Assembly: GCA_963781065.1 (NCBI GenBank)
Contig: CAWAET010000024.1
Location: 57,574-121,573, forward strand
Direction of reading: 5' to 3'
Length of the DNA: 64,000 bases
From: CALZJC01 sp963781065
Lineage (GTDB): Bacteria > Acidobacteriota > Thermoanaerobaculia > Multivoradales > JAHEKO01
Shown: piece after piece, positions 13,012 through 21,330 of the stretch
Numbering within the stretch: position 1 is the stretch's first letter
How the letters are laid out: every line of letters begins with the position of its first letter
The notes under the pieces: generated by a model
What the model was told of the DNA's origin: nothing
Seen by the model: the letters and a program-made list of their open reading frames with translations, nothing else
The model's database searches: none
Made by a program: the position numbers and the translations under genes

Positions 13012-13883
13012 GCGCAATTCGCATTGGCGTCATCGGCGGCAGCGGTCTGTACGGGATGACCGGTCTGGAAGTGCAGGAGGAGCGGCGGATCGAGACGCCG
13101 TTCGGCGATCCGTCCGACCCCTACGTCCTGGGCGAGCTCGAGGGCACGCCGGTGGCCTTCCTGCCCCGGCACGGCCAGGGCCATCGGATCCTGCCCTCCG
13201 AGTTGAACTACCGCGCCAACATCTTCGGCTTCAAGGTGCTCGGCGTCGAATGGCTGATCTCGGTCAGCGCGGTGGGCTCGATGAAGCTCGAATACCGACC
13301 CACCGACATCGTCGTGCCGGACCAGTTCTTCGACCGGACCCGACACCGGGCGGACACCTTCTTCGGCAACGGCCTGGTGGCCCACGTCTCGCTGGCGCGG
13401 CCGATCTGCCCGCGGCTGCAACAGCTCTTCTTCGACAGCGCCCAGAAGGCCGGCGCCAGTGCCCACAACGGCGGCACCTACGTCTGCATGGAGGGGCCGC
13501 AGTTCTCGACCCAGGCCGAGTCCGAGATCTACCGCCAGTGGGGTGTCGACGTCATCGGCATGACCAATCTGCAGGAAGCCAAGCTGGCCCGCGAGGCCGA
13601 GATCTGCTACGCCACCATGGCGATGATCACCGACTACGACTGCTGGCACGAGGAGGAGGAGGCGGTCAGCGGCGAGGCCGTCATGGAGGTCGTGCGGCAA
13701 AACGCCAGCACCGCCCAGGACGTGGTGCGGCGAATCATCCGCCGGCTGCCGGTCGAGCGCGACTGCGACTGCGCCGACGCCCTGCGGATGTCGCTGATCA
13801 CCGAGCCCGAGCGGATCCCGGCCCAGACCCGCCGCGATCTGGAGCCGATCGTCGGCCGCTATCTGGGCCCGCTGGACGATTGA
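13008..13883 (+). CDS. mtnP: S-methyl-5'-thioadenosine phosphorylase
   Basis: A protein of 291 residues. It phosphorolyses methylthioadenosine to adenine and methylthioribose-1-phosphate, recycling the by-product of polyamine or quorum-signal synthesis. Family blocks seen are IGVIGGSGLY, FLPRHGQGHRILPSELNYRANI, VSAVGSMKLEYRPTDIVVPDQF and CMEGPQFSTQAES. The adenine released is a substrate for apt at 16.3 kb. The ATG overlaps the preceding stop (ATGA). Confidence 0.94.
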   Translation: MSAIRIGVIGGSGLYGMTGLEVQEERRIETPFGDPSDPYVLGELEGTPVAFLPRHGQGHRILPSELNYRANIFGFKVLGVEWLISVSAVGSMKLEYRPTDIVVPDQFFDRTRHRADTFFGNGLVAHVSLARPICPRLQQLFFDSAQKAGASAHNGGTYVCMEGPQFSTQAESEIYRQWGVDVIGMTNLQEAKLAREAEICYATMAMITDYDCWHEEEEAVSGEAVMEVVRQNASTAQDVVRRIIRRLPVERDCDCADALRMSLITEPERIPAQTRRDLEPIVGRYLGPLDD

Positions 13884-13893
13884 CTCGGGGGGT

Positions 13894-14664
13894 ATGCGCG
13901 CCATGCGACGGATGCTGCTCACCAACGACGACGGGGTCTTCTCCGAGGGGCTGCGCCTGCTGGCGCGGTCGCTGCGCGAGATCGCCGAGGTCGTGGTGGT
14001 GGCGCCAGACCGCGAGCAGAGCGCCACCGGCCACTCGCTGACCCTGCACCGGCCGCTGCGCATGCAGCGGATCGAGGAATCCGTCTACTCGGTCGACGGC
14101 ACGCCGACGGACTGCGTCAACCTCGGGGTGCTGTGGCTGCTCAAGGACCGGCCGCCGGACCTGATCGTCTCGGGCATCAACTTCGGCCTCAACATGGGCG
14201 ATGACGTGACCTATTCGGGCACGGTCAGCGCCACCTTCGAGGGCACCCTGCTGGGCATCCCGTCGCTGGCCTTCAGCCAGGAGGTGGCGGAGGGATTCAG
14301 CTTCGAGCGCGGCGTCGCGGTGGCGCGTCGCTTCATCGAGGTGGTCGGCGCCGAATCCCTGCCGCCGGACCTGCTGCTCAACGTCAACATCCCGGCGGGA
14401 GAGATCCATGGCGTGCGGCTGACCCGGCTGGGCACCCGGGTCTACAAGCAGACGGTGGTGGAGAAGGTCGACCCGCGGGGCCGCAATTACTTCTGGATCG
14501 CCGGCACGCCGCAGTGGCAGGAGGAGGAGGGCACCGACCACGCGGCGGTCTCGACCGGCTACGTCTCGGTGACGCCGCTGCATCTGGACCTGACCGACTA
14601 CCGCGGCCTGGAGGCCTACGAGCCGCTGCTCGAAAGGCTGCAGGCGGAGCCCGGCCTGGGATGA
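13894..14664 (+). CDS. surE: 5'/3'-nucleotidase SurE
   Basis: A protein of 256 residues. It dephosphorylates nucleoside monophosphates with a divalent metal. The N-terminal MLLTNDDG metal-site motif and the VSGINFGLNMGDD...YSGTVSAT block are diagnostic. Three ATGs lie in frame near the start (13894, 13903, 13912). The first follows a G-rich Shine-Dalgarno-like run. The stop overlaps the pcm start (ATGA), reproducing the widespread surE-pcm pairing. Confidence 0.95.
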   Translation: MRAMRRMLLTNDDGVFSEGLRLLARSLREIAEVVVVAPDREQSATGHSLTLHRPLRMQRIEESVYSVDGTPTDCVNLGVLWLLKDRPPDLIVSGINFGLNMGDDVTYSGTVSATFEGTLLGIPSLAFSQEVAEGFSFERGVAVARRFIEVVGAESLPPDLLLNVNIPAGEIHGVRLTRLGTRVYKQTVVEKVDPRGRNYFWIAGTPQWQEEEGTDHAAVSTGYVSVTPLHLDLTDYRGLEAYEPLLERLQAEPGLG

Positions 14665-15347
14665 GTGGCGGCGCGGCCCGCCCGGCCGGCACCGGCGATC
14701 GCTATATGGCCGAGCGCCGCGAGCGGATGGTCCGCAACCTGATCGAGCGTCGGGGCGTCTCCGACCCGGCGGTGCTCGAGGCGATGCGTTCGGTGCCGCG
14801 CCATCTGTTCGTCGAGCCCCACCTGTACAACCAGGCCTACACCGACTTCGCGCTGCCGATCGGCTGGGATCAGACCATCTCGCAGCCCTGGGTGGTGGCG
14901 AGGATGACCGAGCTGATGGCCGTCGAGTCCCACCACGTGGTGCTCGAGGTGGGCACCGGTTCGGGCTATCAGACCGCGGTCCTGGCGCGGCTGGCGCGCT
15001 GGGTGACCAGCCTGGAGCGGATCCCCCAGCTGGCGCGGCGGGCGATCGAGCGGATGCGTGAGCTGGCCGTCGACAACGTCAAGATCGTCGCTTTCGACGG
15101 CAGCGCCGGCTGGACGCAGGGGGCGCCCTACGATCGGATCATCGTCACCGCCGGCGCGCCGGTGGCGCCGCGGCCCTTGCTCGACCAGCTGGCCGAGGGC
15201 GGCCGCCTGCTGGTGCCCGAGGGCGACCGCCAGGAGCAGCGGCTGAAGGTCTACGAGTCGCGCCGCGGGCGCACTCACGGCCGCGAGGCGGAGCGGGTGA
15301 GCTTTGTCCCGCTGGTGGGCCGCCACGGCTGGCCGGCGGACGGATAG
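14661..15347 (+). CDS. pcm: Protein-L-isoaspartate O-methyltransferase
   Basis: A protein of 228 residues. It repairs isoaspartyl residues using S-adenosylmethionine. Visible blocks are RHLFVEPHLYNQAYTDFALPIGWDQTISQP, with the conserved substrate-contacting ISQP loop, and the SAM-binding VLEVGTGSGYQTAVLA. The ATG overlaps the surE stop. A later ATG (MAERRERMV) is an alternative start and would better match family length. Confidence 0.95.
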   Translation: MSGGAARPAGTGDRYMAERRERMVRNLIERRGVSDPAVLEAMRSVPRHLFVEPHLYNQAYTDFALPIGWDQTISQPWVVARMTELMAVESHHVVLEVGTGSGYQTAVLARLARWVTSLERIPQLARRAIERMRELAVDNVKIVAFDGSAGWTQGAPYDRIIVTAGAPVAPRPLLDQLAEGGRLLVPEGDRQEQRLKVYESRRGRTHGREAERVSFVPLVGRHGWPADG

Positions 15348-15366
15348 GCGGGGGAGGCGACCGAGC

Positions 15367-15978
15367 ATGGATCAACTTCACGAACTGCTGCGCGATCTGC
15401 TCCACTGGGTGGAGTCCTTCGCCGACTCGCCCAACGGCGTCTGGGTGCTGGCCGCGCTGTCGTTCGCCGAGAGCAGCTTCTTCCCGGTGCCGCCCGACGT
15501 CCTGCTGATCGCGCTCTGTCTGGGTCGGCCCGACCTGGCTTTCTGGTTCGCCACGGTCTGCGCGGTGGCGTCGGTCCTGGGCGGCATGGCGGGGTATGGC
15601 ATCGGCTTCTGGGGCGGCCGGCCGCTGCTCAAGCGGCTCTTCAAGCCGGAGCGGGTGCGGGCCGTGGAGAGCTACTACGAGCGCTACAACGCCTGGGCCA
15701 CCGGCATCGCCGGGCTGACCCCGATTCCCTACAAGGTGTTCACGCTCTCGGGCGGCGCCTTCTCGATCGACTTCAAGATCTTCGTCCTGGCGTCGATCAT
15801 CTCGCGCAGCCTGCGCTTCTTCATCGTGGCGGCGATCGTCTACTGGCTGGGTGAGGCGGCGAGGAACTTCATCGACGAGTACCTGGGCTGGCTGACGATC
15901 GGCTTCGTGGTCCTGCTGGTGGTCGGCTTCTGGCTCGCCGGCCGCGGCGCCCGGCACGCGTCGAGAGAGGGCGAATGA
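15367..15978 (+). CDS. DedA/YqaA-family (SNARE-associated) inner membrane protein
   Basis: A protein of 203 residues with four to five hydrophobic segments. It contains the DedA-type signatures AESSFFPVPPDVLLIAL and GKPLL-like GGRPLLKRLF. A conserved segment follows, TPIPYKVFTLSGGAF, with the R/P residues that in DedA proteins form the membrane-embedded reentrant region. Members are implicated in lipid flipping and membrane homeostasis. It starts 19 bases after pcm and overlaps acyP by four bases. Confidence 0.9.
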   Translation: MDQLHELLRDLLHWVESFADSPNGVWVLAALSFAESSFFPVPPDVLLIALCLGRPDLAFWFATVCAVASVLGGMAGYGIGFWGGRPLLKRLFKPERVRAVESYYERYNAWATGIAGLTPIPYKVFTLSGGAFSIDFKIFVLASIISRSLRFFIVAAIVYWLGEAARNFIDEYLGWLTIGFVVLLVVGFWLAGRGARHASREGE

Positions 15979-16265
15979 GCCCGGCCGAGACCAGTGCGTC
16001 GATCCGGCTGCTGATCTCGGGCCGCGTGCAGGGGGTGGCGTTTCGATACTTCACTCGCGGCGAGGCGCGGCGCTTGGGGCTGGTGGGTTGGGTCAAGAAT
16101 CTGCCGGGCGGCGAGGTGGAGGTGCGGGTGAGCGGCCCGGCCGAGGCGGTCGAGGCGTTTCGCCAGCGGCTGCGAAAGGGCCCGCCGGGCGCGCGCGTCG
16201 ACGCGGTGTCGGAGTCCGAGCTGACGGCGGCGGAGGACTGGCCGGACTTTCGGATCACCTACTAG
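15975..16265 (+). CDS. acyP: Acylphosphatase
   Basis: A protein of 96 residues that hydrolyses the carboxyl-phosphate bond of acyl phosphates. The family motif GRVQGVAFRYFTR contains the phosphate-binding arginine, and GWVKNLPGGEVEV carries the catalytic asparagine. The ATG overlaps the upstream stop as ATGA. Confidence 0.95.
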   Translation: MSPAETSASIRLLISGRVQGVAFRYFTRGEARRLGLVGWVKNLPGGEVEVRVSGPAEAVEAFRQRLRKGPPGARVDAVSESELTAAEDWPDFRITY

Positions 16266-16328
16266 CAGCCCTAGCCCTGCCGGCGCGGGTAGAATCGAAT
16301 TCCGGCCGATCAACCACCTGGAGATCCG

Positions 16329-16844
16329 ATGGAAGACTTGAAGGCGTTCATCCGCGAGGTTCCCGACTATCCCAAGCCGGGCATCTTGTTCTACGACATC
16401 ACGACGCTGCTGCAGGATCCGCACGCCCTGCGCATGACCGTGGACCGGTTCGTCTGGATGTTCTCGGGCAAGCGGGTCGACAAGGTCGTGGGCATGGAGT
16501 CGCGGGGCTTCATCTTCGGGCCGATCGTCGCCTACAACCTCAACGCCGGCTTCGTGCCGGTGCGCAAGCCCGGCAAGCTGCCCAGCGAGACCGTCAGCGA
16601 GACCTACGATCTCGAGTACGGCAGCGACAGTCTCGAGATCCACAGCGACGCCGTCGAGGCCGGGGAGAACGTGCTGATCGTCGACGACCTGATCGCCACC
16701 GGCGGCACGGCGTTGGCGACCGCCCGGCTGGTCGAGGAGCTCGGCGGCAACGTGGTCGGCCTCGCCTTCCTCATCGAGCTGACCTTCCTCGAGGGCCGCA
16801 AGAAGCTCGACGGCTACCCGGTCGAATCGTTGCTTCGCTACTAG
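16329..16844 (+). CDS. apt: Adenine phosphoribosyltransferase
   Basis: A protein of 171 residues, the exact Apt norm. It converts adenine and PRPP to AMP. Diagnostic blocks are the N-terminal IREVPDYPKPGILFYDITTLL, ESRGFIFG and the PRPP loop VLIVDDLIATGGTA. A TAGAAT -10-like hexamer sits at 16289-16294, so it may have its own promoter. With hpt, the nucleoside phosphorylase, mtnP and deoA/pdp, it makes this window rich in base salvage. Confidence 0.97.
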   Translation: MEDLKAFIREVPDYPKPGILFYDITTLLQDPHALRMTVDRFVWMFSGKRVDKVVGMESRGFIFGPIVAYNLNAGFVPVRKPGKLPSETVSETYDLEYGSDSLEIHSDAVEAGENVLIVDDLIATGGTALATARLVEELGGNVVGLAFLIELTFLEGRKKLDGYPVESLLRY

Positions 16845-16942
16845 CATCAGCTCTCGACTGCGCCGACCCATGTACCTGAATCCGCGAGGCTTTCCTCGGT
16901 TTGGAGCCGTAACGCCCGGCCAGTGATATCGTCCATTCCCCG

Positions 16943-17019
16943 GCGGCTGTAGCTCAGGTGGATAGAGCGGGAGCCTCCTAAGCTCTAGGTCGGGGGTTCG
17001 AGTCCTCCCAGCCGCACCA
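16943..17019 (+). tRNA. tRNA-Arg (anticodon CCT)
   Basis: A full cloverleaf can be drawn. The acceptor GCGGCTG pairs with CAGCCGC. The D-stem is GCTC/GAGC. The anticodon stem GGAGC/GCTCT carries loop CTCCTAA, with anticodon CCT at 16977-16979. The T-stem GGGGG/CCTCC carries loop TTCGAGT. The discriminator is A and CCA is encoded. It reads AGG codons, which are rare in this GC-rich sequence. Confidence 0.97.
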
Positions 17020-17051
17020 AAACCAGAACAGATCGGTAGCTACTCAACGTC

Positions 17052-17714
17052 ATGAGCAGAATCTCGCGCAAACAGATGAAGCGGAACGAGGTGGCCGAAA
17101 CGGTCGGCTCGGTGGTCGACTACACCCGTTCCCACACCCGGACCCTGCTGTGGGCGGGGATCGCCCTGATCGCAGTGCTGGCGCTGGTCGGAGCGTTCTT
17201 CGTCTGGCGGGCGCAACGCGGCGCCGGGGCGACGGCCGCGCTGGCCGAGGCGATGGCCGTAGAGACGGGCGATCCGACCGCCAGTGAGCGCTTCCAGGAG
17301 GTGATCGATCGCTTCCCTGGCAGCGGCGCCGCGGACGTGGCCCGGCTCTACCTGGGCCGCTTCGCCGCGGCCGAGGGGGACGACGCCGCCGCGAGCGAGC
17401 TGTGGCGCGCCGCCGCCGAGAAAGGCGGCGACACCGCCATGGGCCAGCAGGCGCGGCTGAACCTGTGGGAGCTCGAACGCTCGCTCGGGCGGCACGAGGA
17501 GGCCCTGGCCGAAATCCGGTCGCTGCTCGACGACGAGGCGGCGCCGCTGTCGGCCGATCAGCTGCTCTACCAGCTGGCGCTGACCCTCGAGGCCGCCGGC
17601 CAGGACCTCGAGGCCCGGGACACCTATCTGCGCCTGGTGGACGAGCACCCGCAGTCGGTGCTGCGCGGCATCGCCCAGCAGCGGGCCGACCGGCTGGGCG
17701 GCGCGGCCGGCTAG
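17052..17714 (+). CDS. YfgM-like single-pass membrane TPR protein
   Basis: A protein of 220 residues. A basic cytoplasmic N-terminus (about 1-30) leads into one transmembrane helix (about 31-52, LLWAGIALIAVLALVGAFFVW). A periplasmic helical-repeat domain of the TPR_21 type follows, with units such as RFQEVIDRFPGSGAADVARLYLG and AEIRSLLDDEAAPLSADQLLYQLAL. YfgM in E. coli associates with the SecYEG-PpiD chaperone network. That role is inferred here only from architecture. Confidence 0.75.
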   Translation: MSRISRKQMKRNEVAETVGSVVDYTRSHTRTLLWAGIALIAVLALVGAFFVWRAQRGAGATAALAEAMAVETGDPTASERFQEVIDRFPGSGAADVARLYLGRFAAAEGDDAAASELWRAAAEKGGDTAMGQQARLNLWELERSLGRHEEALAEIRSLLDDEAAPLSADQLLYQLALTLEAAGQDLEARDTYLRLVDEHPQSVLRGIAQQRADRLGGAAG

Positions 17715-17723
17715 CTCTGGCTC

Positions 17724-19013
17724 GTGAGCCCTTACGACATCCTCGCCCGCAAGCGGGCCGGCCTGACGCTGGGCGAAGACGACCTGCGCGCGGTCGTGGC
17801 CGGCGCCAGCGACGGCGGCTGGTCCGACGCGCAACTGGCGGCCTTCCTCATGGCCGCGGCGATCCGCGGCCTCGACGGCGAGGAGACCCAGTGGCTGACC
17901 CGGGCGATGCTCGAGTCGGGCGAGCAGTGGCGGTTGTTCGACGAGGTCCCGGCGCTGGGCGACAAGCACTCGACCGGCGGGGTCGGCGACAAGGTCTCGC
18001 TGGTGCTCTCACCCCTGCTGGCGGCCTGCGGCCAGCCGGTGGTGATGCTCACCGGCCGGGCCCTGGGCCACACCGGCGGCACCGCCGACAAGCTGGAGAC
18101 CATCCCGGGGCTCGATCTGGCGATCGACCGCCGCCGCTGCCTGCGCCTGATCGAGCAGACCGGTCTGGCGATCGGCATCGCCACCGACGCCATCGCGCCG
18201 GCGGACCGCCGGCTCTACGGCCTGCGCGACCGCACCGCGACCGTCGACTCGTTGCCCCTGATCACCGCCAGCATCCTGTCCAAGAAGCTCGCTACCGGCG
18301 CCGCGGCGATCGTCTTCGACGTCAAGACCGGCGACGGCGCCTTCATGCGCGAGCGCCGGGAAGCGACCGCCCTGGCTCGGCTGCTGGTCGACACCTGCAC
18401 TCGGATGGGCCGGCGGGCCAGCGCCCTGATCACCGACATGAGCCAGCCGCTGGGCCGCTGCGTCGGCCATACGGCCGAGATCGGCGAGACCGTCGACTGC
18501 CTCGAGGGGCGTGGCCCGGAGGGGCTGATGGAGGTGGTCTTCGCCCTCTCCGAGGAGGTTTCGCGCCTTGCCGGTACCGGGGTCGACCGGGCTCGGCTCG
18601 AGCGGGCGATCGACAGCGGCGAAGCCCGCGCCAAGCTGGACCAGTGGGTCGAGGCGCAGGGTGGCGACCCGTCGAGCCTGGCCGAGCTCGGCCGGCGGCG
18701 AGCGCCGGTGGCGGTGCCGATCACCGCCTCCCGTTCGGGTGTCCTGGCCGCCGTGGCGACGCGGCGCCTGGGGCTGCTGCTGGGCGAGGCCGGCGCCGCG
18801 GCCCGCGGCGGTGGTGCCATCGACGTCGAGGTGACCCTCGACTGCGCGGCGCGGCTGGGCCAGTCGGTGGCGGCCGGCGACGAGCTGGCGCGGGTCTACC
18901 TGCGGCGTGCCGACGCGCGGCTGACCGCGGGGCTGGCCGCCTGCTTCGAGGTCGCCGACGAGGCCCAGCCCCCGGATCTCGTCCTCGACCGCATCCTCCC
19001 GGCTGACTCCTAG
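17724..19013 (+). CDS. deoA: Thymidine/pyrimidine-nucleoside phosphorylase
   Basis: A protein of 429 residues. It phosphorolyses thymidine, deoxyuridine or uridine to base and (deoxy)ribose-1-phosphate. The signature GDKHSTGGVGDKVSLVLSP is present, along with MLTGRALGHTGGTADKLE, the substrate-contacting SKKLATGAAAIVFDVKTGDGAFM and a C-terminal PYNP domain. The GTG start lies nine bases after the preceding stop. DeoA and the broader-specificity Pdp cannot be separated with confidence by eye, so the symbol is provisional. Confidence 0.9.
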   Translation: MSPYDILARKRAGLTLGEDDLRAVVAGASDGGWSDAQLAAFLMAAAIRGLDGEETQWLTRAMLESGEQWRLFDEVPALGDKHSTGGVGDKVSLVLSPLLAACGQPVVMLTGRALGHTGGTADKLETIPGLDLAIDRRRCLRLIEQTGLAIGIATDAIAPADRRLYGLRDRTATVDSLPLITASILSKKLATGAAAIVFDVKTGDGAFMRERREATALARLLVDTCTRMGRRASALITDMSQPLGRCVGHTAEIGETVDCLEGRGPEGLMEVVFALSEEVSRLAGTGVDRARLERAIDSGEARAKLDQWVEAQGGDPSSLAELGRRRAPVAVPITASRSGVLAAVATRRLGLLLGEAGAAARGGGAIDVEVTLDCAARLGQSVAAGDELARVYLRRADARLTAGLAACFEVADEAQPPDLVLDRILPADS

Positions 19014-19037
19014 CCCGACCTCGACCCGCCGCCGTCG

Positions 19038-20207
19038 CTACTCGTTCGTGGGGACGAGGTCGCCGCGGCCGAAGTTGGCCGCCAGCCGCGCGAAGTCGTC
19101 TCCGTCGACGGCGCCGTTGACGACGATGTCCATCTCGTTGTCGAAACCCTGGTCGGTCCTGAGCTTGCCAAAGACCGGGCCGAAGATGGCGAGGTCGCGG
19201 CCGTCGACCCGGCAGTCGCCGTTGATGTCGCCGACGATCAGCCGCTGCGGCGTGGGGTAGCTGGTGAGCCGGTAATCGAGCTCGTTCGGCGGCTCGGCCT
19301 TGTCGCTGGCGCGGATCGAGAGCACCACCTTGCAGCGCCTGCGGCCGTCGGCCTCGGCGAACAACACCGCCTTGCGGCCGTTGCCGGTGACCACGGTGTC
19401 GACGGGTATGTCGTTGATCGCCAGGGTGGCCGAGGGCAGGAGGATGCCGGAGTCGAAGTCGAACAGCTCGACCCGGTAGTCGGTGTCGGCGTTCACCCGG
19501 TCGACCGGGCCGGGCTCGAGCAAGCGGCCTTCGACCGGGCTTTGCGAGTCGCCATCGAGAATCACCCCGGCGGCGGTCTCCGCCAGGACCTCGAAACCGG
19601 CCGCGTTCGGATGGCCGACGCGGTCGCCGGGCACCGAGGCGTAGTAGGTCACGTAGGTGTAGCGCTCGCGGTTCGGCAGGGCGTGCCAGAAATCGGCCAG
19701 CTCGAACCGCTGGCCGAACGCCAGCTGGCGAATCCGCTGGACCGCCTCGTAGGTCAGGGTGTTCGAGCTGTCGATGGCGCCGGGTGGGCGCGGCGGCAGG
19801 GTGCCGACGATCACCCTCATTCCGGAGGCACGGGCGAAACGCAGCATGAACTCGATGTTCCTCAGCGTGTCGTCCAGGGTCAGCTCGCCGCGGAGGATGC
19901 GCGTCACGTCGTTGGAGCCGATGAGCAGCACCAGGATGTCGCCGTCGCTGACCACCCCGCCGATGCGCCCAACGGCCTCCACCGTCGCCTCGCCGCCGGC
20001 GCCGAAGTTCTGCACCCGCACCCCCGGCATGCCGCCCTCTTGCAGCAGCGGCTGCAGCCGGCCCGGATAGCCGCCCAGGTTCTCCTCGTCGAAGCTGGGC
20101 AGGCCCTCGGTGATGCTGTCGCCGAGGCACTTGACCACGGCCCGGCTGCCGCTGGCGCCGCCCAGTAGCAGGCAGGCGGCCAGGCAGAGAGGCGTCGCCC
20201 GCCTCAT
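19038..20207 (-). CDS. Secreted SGNH/GDSL-type hydrolase with C-terminal dockerin-like calcium repeats
   Basis: A protein of 389 residues. A signal peptide (about 1-23) is followed by a GDSL esterase domain with block I KCLGDSITEG, the GAGGE glycine, block III IGSNDVT and block V VGHPNAAGF. After a beta-rich linker, residues about 330-385 hold two EF-hand-like units, DINGDCRVDGRDLAIF and NGAVDGDDFARLAANFG, matching the duplicated dockerin type I pattern. The product is probably extracellular and cleaves an ester in polysaccharide or lipid. It overlaps the upstream gene by four bases. Confidence 0.82.
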   Translation of the reverse strand: MRRATPLCLAACLLLGGASGSRAVVKCLGDSITEGLPSFDEENLGGYPGRLQPLLQEGGMPGVRVQNFGAGGEATVEAVGRIGGVVSDGDILVLLIGSNDVTRILRGELTLDDTLRNIEFMLRFARASGMRVIVGTLPPRPPGAIDSSNTLTYEAVQRIRQLAFGQRFELADFWHALPNRERYTYVTYYASVPGDRVGHPNAAGFEVLAETAAGVILDGDSQSPVEGRLLEPGPVDRVNADTDYRVELFDFDSGILLPSATLAINDIPVDTVVTGNGRKAVLFAEADGRRRCKVVLSIRASDKAEPPNELDYRLTSYPTPQRLIVGDINGDCRVDGRDLAIFGPVFGKLRTDQGFDNEMDIVVNGAVDGDDFARLAANFGRGDLVPTNE

Positions 20208-21241
20208 CGCCGCGGCTCCCAGCGCAGCGCGGCGGCGCGATCGCCGCGGCGCCAGCGCAGCCCGATGCCGCCTCCCGCGGGGTGGAGCACCGGTCGCTCC
20301 CGCCGCTCATCGGCGATCTCGGCGCGCCGCAGCTCGCGGCCGTCCGGGTCCACCTCCAGGGCCGTCCAGCCGCCGGCGGCGCGGTGGAGGAGGAAGCGGC
20401 CGGCGCCGTCGAGCTCGGCGAAGCGCGGGTCGGAGGCGTGGCCCGCGCCGAGCTGGCGGGGCGCTTCCCAGCCGTCACGGAAACGGGACGTCCGCAAGCG
20501 GTAGCCGGCCCCCTGGCGCTGCGCCCAGACGATCAGGGCGCCGCCCGGGACCCGCACCAGGGACGGCGTGATGTCCGGTACGTCGTTGGCGGCCGCCAGC
20601 CGGCGCGGCTGCGCCCACCGGCCGTCCTCGCGCACGGTCCACACCAGGTCGGTGTCGCCGCCGTCCGAGGCGCTCCAGACGAGCAGCCACCGGCCGTCGT
20701 CGAGCACCGTGCCGATCAGGCCCGCCTGACCGCCGGGGCGCCTGGCGGAGACCGTTTCGACCTGGCGCCAGGCCGCGCCGTCCCAGCCGGCGGCGCGCAC
20801 CTCGAAGGCGGCCGGCGAGTCGCCCTCCAGCCAGGCGAGGCCGGCGAACCCGGTGCTCGAGGCCATCGGCACCGGCCGCACGCGCAAGGCGCCGATCGGC
20901 TCGGGAACCGGCCGCAGCCGCTCGACGCCGGCGGCGCCGTCGATGATCACGCTCAGCTCCCGCCGCTGACCCAGAGCGCGGCCGCCGGCCGCGGCCCAGC
21001 CGCCCTCGAACTCCACCAGCTCCTCGATCAGCTCGCCCCGACGCAGCGGCAGCCGCAGTCGCTGGCCGTTGGCTCGCAGCAACGAGGCTCGACCCTCGGC
21101 AACCTCCATCTGCAGGCCGCGCTCGCCCGACGTCGGTTGCAGCAGAGCGGCGGCGGAGGCCGGGCCGGCGGAGGCCGGGGCGGCGCCGACCGGGAGCAGC
21201 AGGGCCGACAGCAGGATCGGGAGGCAGGGGAGTCGCGTCAT
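20204..21241 (-). CDS. Secreted beta-propeller-like repeat protein of unknown function
   Basis: A protein of 345 residues with a signal peptide ending near AGPASA. The rest consists of repeated blocks with W and D, such as WDGAAWRQVET, DDGRWLLVWSASDGGDTDLVWTV, EDGRWAQPRRL and RFRDGWEAPRQLGAG. These resemble the blades and Asp-box-like loops of sialidase/neuraminidase propellers. No catalytic set was recognised. It forms a two-gene minus-strand unit with the GDSL hydrolase, so both may act outside the cell. Confidence 0.6.
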   Translation of the reverse strand: MTRLPCLPILLSALLLPVGAAPASAGPASAAALLQPTSGERGLQMEVAEGRASLLRANGQRLRLPLRRGELIEELVEFEGGWAAAGGRALGQRRELSVIIDGAAGVERLRPVPEPIGALRVRPVPMASSTGFAGLAWLEGDSPAAFEVRAAGWDGAAWRQVETVSARRPGGQAGLIGTVLDDGRWLLVWSASDGGDTDLVWTVREDGRWAQPRRLAAANDVPDITPSLVRVPGGALIVWAQRQGAGYRLRTSRFRDGWEAPRQLGAGHASDPRFAELDGAGRFLLHRAAGGWTALEVDPDGRELRRAEIADERRERPVLHPAGGGIGLRWRRGDRAAALRWEPRR

Positions 21242-21316
21242 CGTCTGGCGAATCCTACCAGTCGAGGCCCCGCCGGGAACACCCCGAAATCTACTCCGGC
21301 GGCGGCCGCGGCAGGC

Positions 21317-21322
21317 TATGAT
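21317..21322 (+). promoter_or_regulatory. Candidate -10 element of cinA (possibly leaderless)
   Basis: TATGAT ends eight bases before the cinA ATG, which would put the transcription start at or next to the start codon. No convincing -35 hexamer and no Shine-Dalgarno are seen. Confidence 0.4.
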
Positions 21323-21330
21323 CCGCGTCC

